From: Priapulus caudatus
Taxonomy: Eukaryota; Priapulida; Priapulimorpha; Priapulimorphida; Priapulidae
Reading direction: 5' to 3'
Length of the DNA: 20,854 nucleotides
NCBI RefSeq assembly: GCF_000485595.1
Contig: NW_014577245.1
Location: forward strand, 206,279 to 227,132
Made by a program: the position numbers and the translations under genes. The notes beneath the pieces are model-generated. The model was not told the origin of the DNA and searched no databases. It saw only the letters and a program-made list of their open reading frames with translations. Positions 1 to 9,437 of this stretch are shown piece by piece. Position 1 is the first letter of the stretch; every line of letters starts with the position of its first letter.

Positions 1-60
1 AATAGTGACCAGGGTACGTTCTGGCAGTACCCTGGGGGACATAGACCCTATGAGCTCTAG
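1..60 (+). repeat. Short direct repeat of 12150-12206, cut by the window start
   Basis: The last 35 bases match 12172-12206 closely, including the shared strings GTACCCTGGG and ACCCTATGAGCTCTAG. The earlier half matches more loosely. In the later copy this segment lies about 1 kb downstream of the A repeat, whereas here it runs straight into A. That order is what a tandem array of a ~1.1 kb unit, or a mis-join, would give. No coding potential seen. Confidence 0.7.
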
Positions 61-576
61 TTGTTGTTGACATGGCCCTACCAAAGATTGCCATATATAA
101 AATGTGATTTATAACATTCACCCTGAATGGTTCTAAGAAAGTGGTTTAGAATAAATGTAACCAAGAACAATTTTTTTGCACCTGTCATACATTCATAGTC
201 AAATTAAATTTACAGTCCTAAATCAATTATCTTTCACCAAATTTCATGTCTTGAATTAGAAGGCGTCTTTTATTGTTGAACATTAAAAAGAAACAGTACT
301 GTAATTTCATGTGGAGCAAGAAGTATACAATTAAGCATGGCTAAAAGCTACCAGAATCAAAAGACATAGTTCCAATATAGACCTTCATGATATGAAATGA
401 TATAAATGATGAATGAATTCATTCATGAATGAATATTCATGATATGAAATGTAACTCAGTAGTACTATAAATTGTACAACATGATTTCAGGTCAGTTACA
501 ATGGTTCTGTAGCATTTCTTGTCATAGATATCTTAAATTTGTGATTTGTGATATAGATACCATACAGTCTAGTTTG
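57..576 (+). repeat. Repeat A, copy 1 (direct copy at 11126-11712)
   Basis: Positions 57-213 match 11126-11288 with one substitution and one 6-base insertion (CATACT) in the later copy. From about 214 on, the match continues but is broken every few bases by short indels, and the later copy is longer (424 against 363 bases). The block is AT-rich and holds a 16-base perfect palindrome, TGAATGAATTCATTCA, at 410-425. No reading frame is kept between the copies, so I see it as noncoding repeat sequence. Confidence 0.85.
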
Positions 577-896
577 ACCCTGATGGATAAGATTTTAGGT
601 TCTAGTGTTAATGCCTGTTAGGTATTGTATAGTATACTGAATGGGTCTTGCTATACACAGGGATAGAAATTAACTTTTGAACAAGGGAGTCCAATGGACT
701 CTCTGACCTCAAAAATAGGGAGTGCGCAGAAAAATGAGGGAGTCTGCAGTCTGAAGTTCAAAACTAAAGATATTAACAATAAATTAATAAAGAACATGCA
801 AGAAGACATTTGCAAAGAAAAAGGAACTTTAGTGACAGAACACATCTGTTTGATACATAAGAAAAGACACTGAAATCATCACCAGATATTGCCTAG
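577..896. other. AT-rich stretch without a recognised gene
   Basis: Nothing gene-like is visible. There is a small hairpin, GAGTCC-AAT-GGACTC, at 687-701 within a GGGAGT-rich patch (685-755) that resembles the ends of dispersed repeats. The minus-strand 64-codon frame here has no recognisable motif. Confidence 0.5.
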
Positions 897-1193
897 ATGC
901 CTACTATATTGATATTTACTAGATTGCCTAGGCATGTCGTTGCTGATTTAGTGGATCAACTTGAAGAGCTCTCGCTCAGCACAATGAGATCTAGAGCCAT
1001 ATCTAACTCTTTACAATTTTTGCATCACTACGATTTTATGCAATTAGAAGCATTCTGCAAACGGCTACCGATACACTGGGAATACATGAATACACGGCTA
1101 CACGAATACACGGCTAGCGGTATATACACGTGGCTGAGAGACCTCATGAAAATGCAGATAAGAGGCGTGTGGAGTTGCTTGTGTATAGGATAG
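897..1193 (+). pseudogene. Probable relic of a Harbinger/HARBI1-like transposase N-terminal region
   Basis: A 98-codon open frame. Residues about 9-55 contain LPRHVVADLVDQLEEL followed by RSRAISNSLQFL and then FMQLEAF. This resembles the segment ahead of the DDE domain in HARBI1 proteins: a Leu-rich helix, then an R-x-R-A-[LI]-S-x-x-x-Q-x-L motif, then a Phe-rich stretch. The frame then drifts into low-complexity sequence built from a repeated GAATACACGGCTA, and no DDE catalytic residues are seen, so it is at most a broken fragment. The assignment rests on motif resemblance recalled from the family, not on a search. It could also be a chance frame in AT-rich DNA. Confidence 0.35.
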
Positions 1194-1257
1194 AATGTAA
1201 CTTAGCAACTGCACTACATGTTTGTAGTTATCTACCAGCTGACTGCCAGCTTTCCTT

Positions 1258-1386
1258 TGCTAAATAGCGGAGGCTTAGCGGAGCGTTTGTGAAACAAGAG
1301 TTGTCCGTTCACTAAGTTCTCCGTTATGCATTTAGCGAACGGACAACTTTCTCCGTTATTTAGTGGACGTTAGTGAAATGCACCCC
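1258..1386. mobile_element. Small fold-back element (MITE-like)
   Basis: Two nested inverted repeats are seen. The inner arms are 1299-1315 and 1332-1348, 16 of 17 bases pairing, around a 16-base loop. The outer arms are 1259-1272 and 1351-1364, 12 of 14 pairing. The right edge reads GTGAAATGCACCCC. No clear target-site duplication could be fixed. It encodes nothing. A non-autonomous DNA transposon is the likeliest reading, and it lies just after a Harbinger-like relic. Confidence 0.55.
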
Positions 1387-1706
1387 TGATCCTTGTTGGG
1401 TTAATGAAATGTACTACATTTTTACTTCTTCGCATATTATGGAGTTTATATTTTGCATGTCACATAGCCTGACTAGTATGTACAATTGATTGTCAGAAGA
1501 TATGTCATGTTGAATTGCTAGCTGTAAGTGTGTATTACTCTTACTGGAGATATCAGGATTATTTACTATGATTACTAATTGTAGAATTGTATCACCCTAC
1601 TAAACAATTCTAAATTAAATCAATTACATGTTTATGGGTGCAGCTTTAATGTTTACTTACACCAATAAAGCGACATTATAGGTGAGACACTGTAATTTCT
1701 ATATGC
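1387..1706. other. AT-rich stretch, nothing recognised
   Basis: No open frame, RNA gene or repeat copy within the window could be identified here. Confidence 0.5.
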
Positions 1707-1763
1707 CTAAGCCCCTTTATTTTAAGGATTAACCGTCCATTTTGGCAACACATTGATATTTTT
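1707..1763 (+). repeat. 57-bp exact repeat of 10617-10673
   Basis: These 57 bases are identical to the first 57 bases after the N gap. Beyond them the two copies diverge completely: repeat B starts here, unrelated AT-rich DNA follows there. An exact match beginning at a gap edge may be overlapping contig ends or a recent duplicate. Confidence 0.85.
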
Positions 1764-1767
1764 AACA

Positions 1768-4216
1768 CTTGACTATTGTTGGGGGTGCAACCGGTGGGTC
1801 AAAACCCGGTGGGTCATACCGTGGGTGTCCAGACGTTCCCCTGATGGTTACGTTGAGAAGACGAAGCAAATGTTGAGCGACGAAACGGACGGACGGACGT
1901 ACGACGGACGACCACCCATGTACTAGCTCAGCTTCGAACGATGTCAAGGTGAGCTAACAAACGGCGAGCGTTCCTTAGGTTTCATCCCACACAACAGATT
2001 CCCACTTTAATCGAGCCAGGGAGAATTTTAATTACGCTAAAGAGCAAGAAAGTTACGGCGTGGAAGTTTCTAAAAGGACACCAAGACAGTTGAGTATTCG
2101 GGAATGATATTTATAGGAGGTCAATGATGGCGGCAGTGAATGAGAACCAGAACGTAATTAGTCTATGACACCGTTCACGCTTTGTTCCAAAGAGAAGCGA
2201 GATGGGAAACGTATAAGAGAAAGGCTACCGTGAATATAGTAACGTACACAATGATACACGTCACAACAGTATAGTTGAGTCATATCTGAACTGTAGTCGA
2301 TGGCAGCATTCGCAGACAACAATTTATATTGGTGTGATTTGGGTGCTACTCTTTTAGTCCGCTATGCGCTACAGATTTGAAGCCTGTGGATGGTCTGGAG
2401 GCACGGGAGTAGCAGGAGGCGGCGCCAGTGCGCGCCCCGGCGCGCAGGCGTACAAAAATTATGGGAGTGGTCGTACGACAATGGGCAGCAGTATCTCAGC
2501 AGACAGTCACGCATGTGACGCTCAGGCCCAGGCTGCTGTCATTTAGTGCCACTTGCATAGTGCGCAATACTGTGCCGCTGTGGACCCTGTGGGAACATAC
2601 AGCTACGGCATACCAGCGGCGAGATCCCACGCGTGCTGTAAACGAGGTGCAACTCGTTCAGCGACGCGGACAGCTAATTGCAAGTTGAGCTAACTAAACA
2701 CTCCGCGTCGAACACTGTGTATATACACACATTGGTTGAACTTTAATATACCCACTCGCACGTATAACTGCACATCGGGTAAAGAATTGCAACCGCAGCC
2801 GTTTGTCTTTCAGGTGATGGCAAGCAGTTGAGTCTGGTTTAGGGGAAGTGCACGTGGTGCCAAGTTGCTGGCTTGCCGGAGCAACGGCAATAAAATTTGC
2901 TTGCAATCGGCCAGAGACAAGCTCGCACCTCTATGTCGGACGTCAAGAAGTCCCCTTTATCTTGTATGTCAACGCAGCGTCAGAAAATTCGAGAGCATGT
3001 CGCATTATATTCTGCGAAATATCTTCGCAATAGTGTTGATAATTGGTAAGGGAACTAGATCTGATGGTAAGCGGGCTTGGTTGACCGGGAAAACAACCAC
3101 AGCTATGGCCCGAAGGTGGTGATGTGAACGCTGCGTTATGCCTTGTTCTAGTGGAACGACTAATTATTATGAGGTAATAGCTGAGGGATAACACGTCACA
3201 AACCTATGCTTGTAGCGCGCTGAGTACCTAAAAAAATGGTTTGTGTATACTTATAACAGGCCTGCATAAAGGATGACTTCAAAGAGCCAAATCAAGTGCA
3301 TGTGACGCGATGCGGATATCACGGTTGGAGATGTAAAATTTTTGTGTTCTGCGGTATAGCTGACATAAAGGTGTCGCAACTCGGGCGGTTGTTATAAGGA
3401 TGCGCAAACGTCGGTCGGAATTAGCGAAACAATACGTGACTGTTTTAGGGCAATGTATCGATAGAGGTTAGCTTGTGAACCAACGGTCTAGATGCAAAAA
3501 CACTTTGTTGCACGAAACGCGCTTCCAAAGGTAAACTGAAACTGTAGGTCTGGTTTCTTAGCGTATTTTCCTATGCACTATATAGTACCTTCGGAAAGAA
3601 ATAAACGATGTGGATATTTGATAACGATCGGGTTAAGGTTGTGCTAGCGACTAGGCCGTTTTGAGTTTTCGCATTGCAGTTTGTTGACGTACAGCAAGTC
3701 CCCGCCCGTAACAGCGTTGAGTTGCCCTATCTTTACTTGATTGCTGTTGCATGTCAGTGGATGAAATGTCTTCCCTAATTGTGTGAAAAGATATTTACAA
3801 AGTGCCTCTCACACGTTTGTTATTTCATATGTCCTTATCGCTCAATGGTTGAAAACAAGTGCTCCGTTATGATGTAGAGAAAAAGCTGAACGGGTGGTTA
3901 CAGCAGGTGCACAAAGTAGGTGTACCGTATCCCTCGAATAATTAGGCCCTGCTTGAATTAAGAGCAGTGTCCATTAGGGCCGGGAGGGAGGGTAAAGATA
4001 CTTTAAATCATATGACGCCCGGGCCTGAATATGAGCGCCGGGGAGGGGGGGGGTGATGATGTATATAATACTCGCCCCTGCAGAATCGAAGATGGCAGTG
4101 AAGAAAGCTATTGAAGAAGCCGACGAACACGAACTTGTGGTGTTCAGTGATGAATGACGACGACGACGAAAGCAACATTCCTTAACAGACTTTATAAATG
4201 CGTTTATAATGGCTGC
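1768..4216 (+). repeat. Tandem unit B, copy 1 (~2.45 kb)
   Basis: The whole stretch aligns in order with 4217-6493. Shared landmarks include the GGTGGGTC-type start, the GCAGTATCTCAGCAGACAGT block, the GTACAGCAAGTCCCCG block and the GATGGCAGTGAAGAAAG block near the end. Differences are mainly one- or two-base indels. The centre (about 2370-2690) is GC-richer and looks the most gene-like; a near-end 21-codon acidic frame starts at 4092. The start holds three loose copies of CCGGTGGGTCA (1790-1825). I recognise no protein family, so it may be a satellite-like duplicate, a degraded transposon or a duplicated gene fragment. Confidence 0.85.
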
Positions 4217-6493
4217 CTGAACTATGTTGTGGGGTCATAACCGCTGGTCAATACCGGGGGTCCAGATACCGTGGAGTCAACGGTTCCTGGACGTTGTTAG
4301 TGCGGTGACCGAGAGCCATAATGTTGACGACAAAGCGGACGACGGACCGTACGGGACGGACGACGAGCCCATGGGAAGCTCAGCTTGACGATGTCAAGGG
4401 AGCTCAAAGAACGGCGAGAGCGTTCCTTAGTTCCATTCCAGGCAATACAGAATTCCTCACTTAATCGAGCGCAGGGGAAATTTAATTAGCGAAAGAGGCA
4501 CAGAAGTTTACGCGGTGACAGTTTCTAAAAGACACCACAGACAGTTGAATATCGGAATGAATTATATAGGTTGCAAATGAAATGCGCAGTGAACTGAGAC
4601 GGCAGAAGGAATTGAGTGCTAACACCGTCACGCCTTGGTTAGAGAACGAGATGGGAAACGTAAATAGAGAAAGGCTACCCGTGACATATATACCGTACAC
4701 AATGATATCACGGAGCACAGTATACTTAGGTCATATCTGTACGGTAGTCGATTGCGAGCATTCACAGACTAACAAATTATATGTGTGATTTGGGTGGCTA
4801 CTCTTATAATCGGCTGGCGGCTACAGACTTAAAGCTGTGAGTCTGGCGGGAGACGGCAGAACGAGCGAGCGGCGAAGGCGGCGCAGGCGGTACGCAATGG
4901 AGGTGTCGGACCGATCGTGCAGCAGTATCTCAGCAGACAGTCACCAATGGATCAGGCCAGGCTGCTGTCATTTAGCAGCTATGATAGGCGCAATACTGGC
5001 CGTCGTGACCCTGTGGGACATACAACTACGGCATAAGCGCAGCGAGATCCGACGCTGTGTAAGGGCAGTGGGCAAGCTCTTCAGAGACGCGGTACGCTAA
5101 TGGCAAGTTGCTAACTAACACTCCGCTCGGACACTGTGTATTAACACAGTTGGTTGAAACTTAATGATAGGACTGCGCACGTAACCACTCGTAAAATTGC
5201 ACGGCGCACGTTTGGTCTTTTCCAGGTGACCCGCGCCCACCAGTTGTGACTGTTAGAGGCACAGATTGGCCAAGTTCTGCTGGCCGGAGGGCAACGGCAA
5301 TAAAAAATTTCTTTGCAATCGGCCAGGGACAAGCTCCCATTACTTCGGACGTCTAAGAAATTCCCTTTAGTCTGTTCATCAAACCAGCGTCAATTTGCGA
5401 GAGTATTCGGCATTCTATTCTCGAAATGATTCGCCAATAGTTTTAATTGGAGGAGGAACTAGAATGGCATGCAGCAGCTATGGGCCAAGTGAGTAATTTA
5501 TCCGTGTGTCTTATGAAACATATATACTAGATAACAGTCACAAAAACTGTTAGGCGCAAAAAAAAATGGTTTGTCTTATACTTATAAGCAGCCGCATATA
5601 AGACTTCAAAGTCAAATCAATGCATTGGACCAATCGATATGAACGTTGGAATAAAAAAAAAATTTTTTTGGGGCCGATCACAATAAAAATGTTCCGACTA
5701 GGCGGTTTAACAATGGACTTGGTTCGGTAGCGGAAACAAACGTCTTTTTTAGGCCATTTATTCAATTATAGAACCAACTCTTATGGCAAAAAAAACACTT
5801 TTTGAGAACGCGCTGTCAAGGTAAACTGAAAACTTAGGTTGTTTCTTCATTTTCCTCAGCAAAATATTAGTACCTTGAGAAACAAAGCCGATGTGCATGT
5901 TTTGATAACGGATTCGTAAGGTTGTGCTAAGGCCGACTGGCGCGTTTGATTTTTCGTTGTTTGTTTCCCATTGCAGGTTTTGTATACGGTACAGCAAGTC
6001 CCCGCTACACGTGTTGATTGCCCTACTTTACTTGATTGCTTGTTGCATGTCAGGTGATAAATTGTCACATTTGGATGAGAAGATGTTTACAAAGGTGCCT
6101 CTAGCACGTTATTTCATTATGCGTATCCTCAATGTTGAAAAAATGCTGTATGATGTAGAGAGAACTGAACGGTGTTACAGCAGTGCTGGCACAAGGTAGG
6201 TACCGGTAGTCCCTCGCATAATAGCCGCCTGCTTGAATAAAGGCGATGTGTGATTAAGGGTCCGGGGGGGGTAAGTGATACTTTAAATCATAAACGCCGG
6301 GCCTGATAGTCGCCGGGGGTGGGGGGTGAATGATGGTATATATAGCCGCCCTGCCAGATGAAGATGGCAGTGAAGAAAGGTCAGTGAAGAAGCCGACCGA
6401 AAAGCGAACTTGTTTGTCATGATGCATGTAGAGCGACGACGAAGAGCACATGTCCTTAGCAGACTGTTTATATATGCCGTTTTATAATGCGTG
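4217..6493 (+). repeat. Tandem unit B, copy 2 (~2.28 kb)
   Basis: Begins with CCTGAACTATGTTGTGG, the counterpart of the start of copy 1. It ends where CTTGAACATTTTGTG recurs at 6494, so the unit boundary is seen three times. It carries the same landmarks as copy 1, about 170 bases shorter overall through scattered indels. It contains an A/T/G homopolymer patch at 5652-5674. No frame longer than about 90 codons is kept in both copies. Confidence 0.85.
4837..5100 (+). other. Most gene-like part of unit B (unrecognised, unproven)
   Basis: An 87-codon frame in the GC-richer centre of B copy 2, with an Arg-rich start (SERRRRRRRY) and a short hydrophobic run (MIGAILAVVTLW). The matching part of copy 1 (about 2400-2690) reads in different frames because of indels. 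An alternative frame from ATG at 4947 gives a short Arg-rich peptide beginning MDQARLLSFSSYDRR. Neither reading is conserved between copies, so coding is possible only if the indels are sequencing errors. No family recognised. Confidence 0.2.
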
Positions 6494-6861
6494 CTTGAAC
6501 ATTTTGTGATGTGTGACAAACATTTACTATATATTTCTGCTGGTTAATTTCATCAGTTTATCGTTTTAGTATGAGTGCGATGTAATTGTTCATGCAAATG
6601 AAAGTGCCATTGGTTCCATGGCGGGTGAATTCTCTCCTAACGTGGTTTTGTAGCCTTACTTATCAGTTGTTTTGATAACAAGCAAGTGGGCGGACGGCGT
6701 GAAGATACGTCGCCAAGTAAATTACAAAATCTTCGTGTTCAAAGAAATGTGTTGGCCGAATTTTGCAGCGAAAAAACAGGCGCTGTCTTTAGATTAAGTT
6801 AGATATTAACTGAAGAAATAAATAGAAACTGACGCGTGTAGCATGCAGTATAAGCAATAAA
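6494..6861. other. Stretch without a recognised gene
   Basis: The first about 25 bases repeat the start of unit B. The rest is AT-rich unique sequence with no useful frame or inverted repeat that I can see. Confidence 0.45.
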
Positions 6862-6975
6862 TATTCAAGCGCCCGAGGCGGCTGACCTTGGGCTGGCCTG
6901 AATAAAGGCATGCTTGCAATAGGCGGGCCGAAGTTCATTAAGTGACGAAAAACAATAAACGCCCGGCGGCGTTAT
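6862..6975. repeat. Degenerate GCCCGGGCG-type dispersed motif
   Basis: Contains AGCGCCCGAGGCGG, then GGCCTGAATAAAGGC, then AATAAACGCCCGGCGGCG. The same word family (ACGCCCGGGCCTGAATA, AGCGCCGGGG) occurs near the end of both B units (about 3977-4050 and 6260-6325). This looks like a degenerate repeat alternating AATAA with CGCCCGGGCG. Function unknown. Confidence 0.4.
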
Positions 6976-7326
6976 GATTCGAGGAATTGCGTGAATAACG
7001 CGGGAAGGTATCGTCTCGTGACATTTTGGTTGCACCAGCATTGGAGTAACCAGTTCTGAAAATATCCGGTTTGTGCATTTTAAGCAGAAGCAGATGGTAA
7101 AATGGGCCTGGTGGGTCAGTTTTTAACACCTGAAAGGTGTAACCGGATTTGCGCATATGACTTGGTGGTGCATATGATGTAGATTAAGTGTTGCTGGGTT
7201 GTTGCTAATACAAAACGCAACTACCAACCATAAAAAAATGTGTTCAAGGCTAAACCTGTCTAGTTCTATGTAAGCCTACTGCTGGGAGAGGACTTAAAGG
7301 GCCTGACCTTGTGAGTTGGCATGTTA
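6976..7326. other. Stretch without a recognised gene
   Basis: Unique AT-rich sequence. A 72-codon minus-strand frame (6938-7156) has no motif and no second copy, so I do not call it a gene. Confidence 0.45.
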
Positions 7327-7549
7327 AAGCCCAGCGCACACGTGAGATATTTTACTCAGTAAAATGACGCATGAAACCCCCGCCCCCCCCCATTTTACTC
7401 ACGTTGTGCAGGCGGATTTCGTTGAGTATATTTGACAGCCCATGCGTCATTTTACTCACCTGTGCGGGTCGGATTTTTCGTTGAGTAATTTGACGCATGC
7501 GTCATTTTACTGTGCAGTAAATATAGACTCACGTGTGCGCGCCGGGCTT
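7327..7549. mobile_element. MITE with ~45-50 bp terminal inverted repeats
   Basis: The left end (7327-7374) runs AAGCCCAGCGCACACGTGAG, then a TTTACTCAGTAAAATGACGCATG stretch. The right end (about 7492-7549), read on the other strand, gives AAGCCCGGCGCGCACACGTG and the same ending. Between them lie two head-to-tail subunits of about 56 bases (7391-7447 and 7448-7502), each running from CATTTTACTCAC to CATGCGT, and a C-run at 7377-7390. There is no coding frame, so it would have to be moved by a transposase from elsewhere. The target-site duplication is unclear (TA or TTA possible). Superfamily not assigned. Confidence 0.75.
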
Positions 7550-7848
7550 ACAAATACAAACTACGATGACAATTAGATATATTTTTCTGATAAAATAGTC
7601 AATATTGACTCATATAGATAATGAAATAAAGCGGGAAAGCTTGTACTTAGTTCAAGTACAACCATGTTTCTGCTTTTGCTGCCGCCGTTGCCATGATGAT
7701 GGGCGAATACCACCATGCATCGTTCAAATAACTTACATAAAGCGGTTATTCAGCAACAACAAGAACAATCCTTGGAACACCTCTGGAAAAATGACGACAT
7801 TAACAAAAAGGTGAACACATACAACGCCTGCCAAGCACCATGAAGCTA
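7550..7848. other. Stretch without a recognised gene
   Basis: AT-rich sequence between the MITE and the inverted-repeat arm. The 69-codon plus-strand frame at 7605-7814 shows no motif, so I leave it uncalled. Confidence 0.4.
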
Positions 7849-8087
7849 CTTTCAAGCTTGGCAAACCGCTACAAGTCAACTGTTCCGTACACTGTCGCAA
7901 TAAATTAAACCGCGTCTCTTGACTGCGCCGCTAGAGTAAAGCACGCCGGTGGCAGCGTCGCGCGGGCGCGCGGATTTTACAACAAGCGACGCCCCACCAC
8001 GCCGTAAAACACTTCCCTCTTGGCGGCCACGCGATATTCACACAAACCGGATAGGCTCCCTCGTGAAAAAAGAAAATCGTCCAAGAA

Positions 8088-8744
8088 ATGTCGCGGCCGC
8101 CTGCCCTCTGCCGGCAACGTCGTCAGAGAATCGCCGCGGCGCATTGCTGCTGCCTGCTGCTGGGTCGCCGTGGCAGCCCGGGACGCTGGCGGGGTGGCTG
8201 ACGACGTGCTAGCAACCAGCAGTAGGTTGCAGCGTCGACCGTGCAGGAGTACCTTCAGCGGCGTTCAGCCGAAAGAACATATCGGCCATGCTCACGTCTT
8301 GACGCACTCGACCGGACAATCGCGACCGACGCGTGCTCGCTGCGGGAGCTGAGAACCGGCTGCGCTTCCAGCGCGTTCATCGAACGTGCGCGATCAAGAA
8401 CCTCGTCTCCTCCCTTGCCGGGAACGGTCAGTACGATTTCGCACGGTCGAGGATGAGCGTGGCTTTCAGCGGCAGGGGTAAAAAATACACGGAGCGATGG
8501 AGCGAATTCGCGGTCTTCAAAACCTCCGAAATCGCACTCCCCGTGAGGCTCAAAGATTAGCCGTACAAATTTTTGACACAAAACTTTGAAAAAGAGCTTC
8601 CGCTGAAAAAAAAATAAGGTTATTTTCCCCTCCTTCAGGGCCCGCGTGCACTGCTGCTGCACTGACGTCACACTCGCGTATGTCGCTACGATGTTGTATG
8701 ATGATGTGCGCGATAACTCGGTGGCAACTGTCTTTGGTGGTTAA
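8088..8744 (+). pseudogene. C copy 1: frameshifted secreted EF-hand-like gene
   Basis: Aligned base by base with copy 2 (15209-15836), the same ATG lies at 8088. The same intron edges are present (GT at 8478, AG at 8637-8638), as is the same second-exon start. The reading frame is broken many times: the first frame ends at a TGA after about 36 codons, and the EF-hand loop counterpart (about 8308-8345) is shifted by indels. The breaks may be real decay or unpolished sequence, because other repeat pairs here show the same indel pattern. From 8619 to 8703 it is identical to copy 2 over 85 bases. It carries TGACGTCA at 8663-8670. Confidence 0.6.
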
Positions 8745-9069
8745 GCAAGGGATTCCTAATTCATGGGGATCGCACGATTCGTACGGCATTGTATAGGATG
8801 CACGCATATCTGTAGATTGCGTTGATTAGCCTAATTATAAAAGGCAGGAAGTGTATAACTCAGAGCAAAATGAGAACCATTGCAGGTTGTTACTGTATAT
8901 TCATATGCAATTAGTATGATACTGGGTTTGACATCAAAGCCACTTGTGATGAGATATGGTCACCTACTAGTATGCCGCTGTGTGATTTGCATTATGTACT
9001 CAGGCAAAATATTCTGGTAAACACGTTGCGTATAACTGAAATTTAATTTATAGTATATTTCAATCAATA

Positions 9070-9437
9070 CCATACATGCCAACCCTACGCTTTACGGCGG
9101 TAGACTACCTGCCTTTTTTGAAGACTTCTACCGCCTACCGCTTTTAATACTAATCTCGTACGCATTGCACAATATATTTTGAAAAAACTACTTTTTTTTT
9201 CATTTTTTGCTTTATCTCTAATAAATGTATGTAATTGTATCTCTAATGTATTCTATGTTGCAGTCCAGTTACTCCCCCCAGAATGCAGAGAGCAAAGGCC
9301 ACCATTTAGCCAGCGCATTTTTGAAATTTTCCCTTGGGGGGCATGCCCCCAGACCTCCCTACGGTCAGCGCGCGCGACTGCCGTCGCACAGGCCGGATCT
9401 ACCACTTTTCATTCAAAAATGTGCGGGCATTGTATGG
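9070..9437. mobile_element. Non-autonomous DNA element inserted in E, with empty site visible
   Basis: The other two copies of E (17860-17885 and 20735-20755, reverse sense) run straight from CCAATCAA to ACACTAA. In this copy about 368 bases are inserted at that point. The insert is flanked by CAATA on both sides (9065-9069 and 9438-9442) and has terminal inverted repeats of the form CCATACAATGCC, with one base missing at the left end. Inside are a hairpin-forming GGCGGTAGA/TCTACCGCC pair (9096-9137) and a perfect palindrome GGGGGCATGCCCCC (9337-9350). It has no transposase. The two plus-strand frames crossing it (9179-9448, 9225-9671) are chance frames. Confidence 0.75.

Noticed and set aside
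7391-7502. Possible CRISPR-like direct repeats
   Set aside because: Only two units, no spacers, and bounded by inverted ends; this is an internal duplication in a MITE in eukaryotic DNA.
8255-8671. 138-codon minus-strand frame over C copy 1
   Set aside because: Antisense shadow; a counterpart opposite copy 2 (15374-15769) exists only because the sequence is duplicated. It crosses the conserved splice edges and shows no motif.
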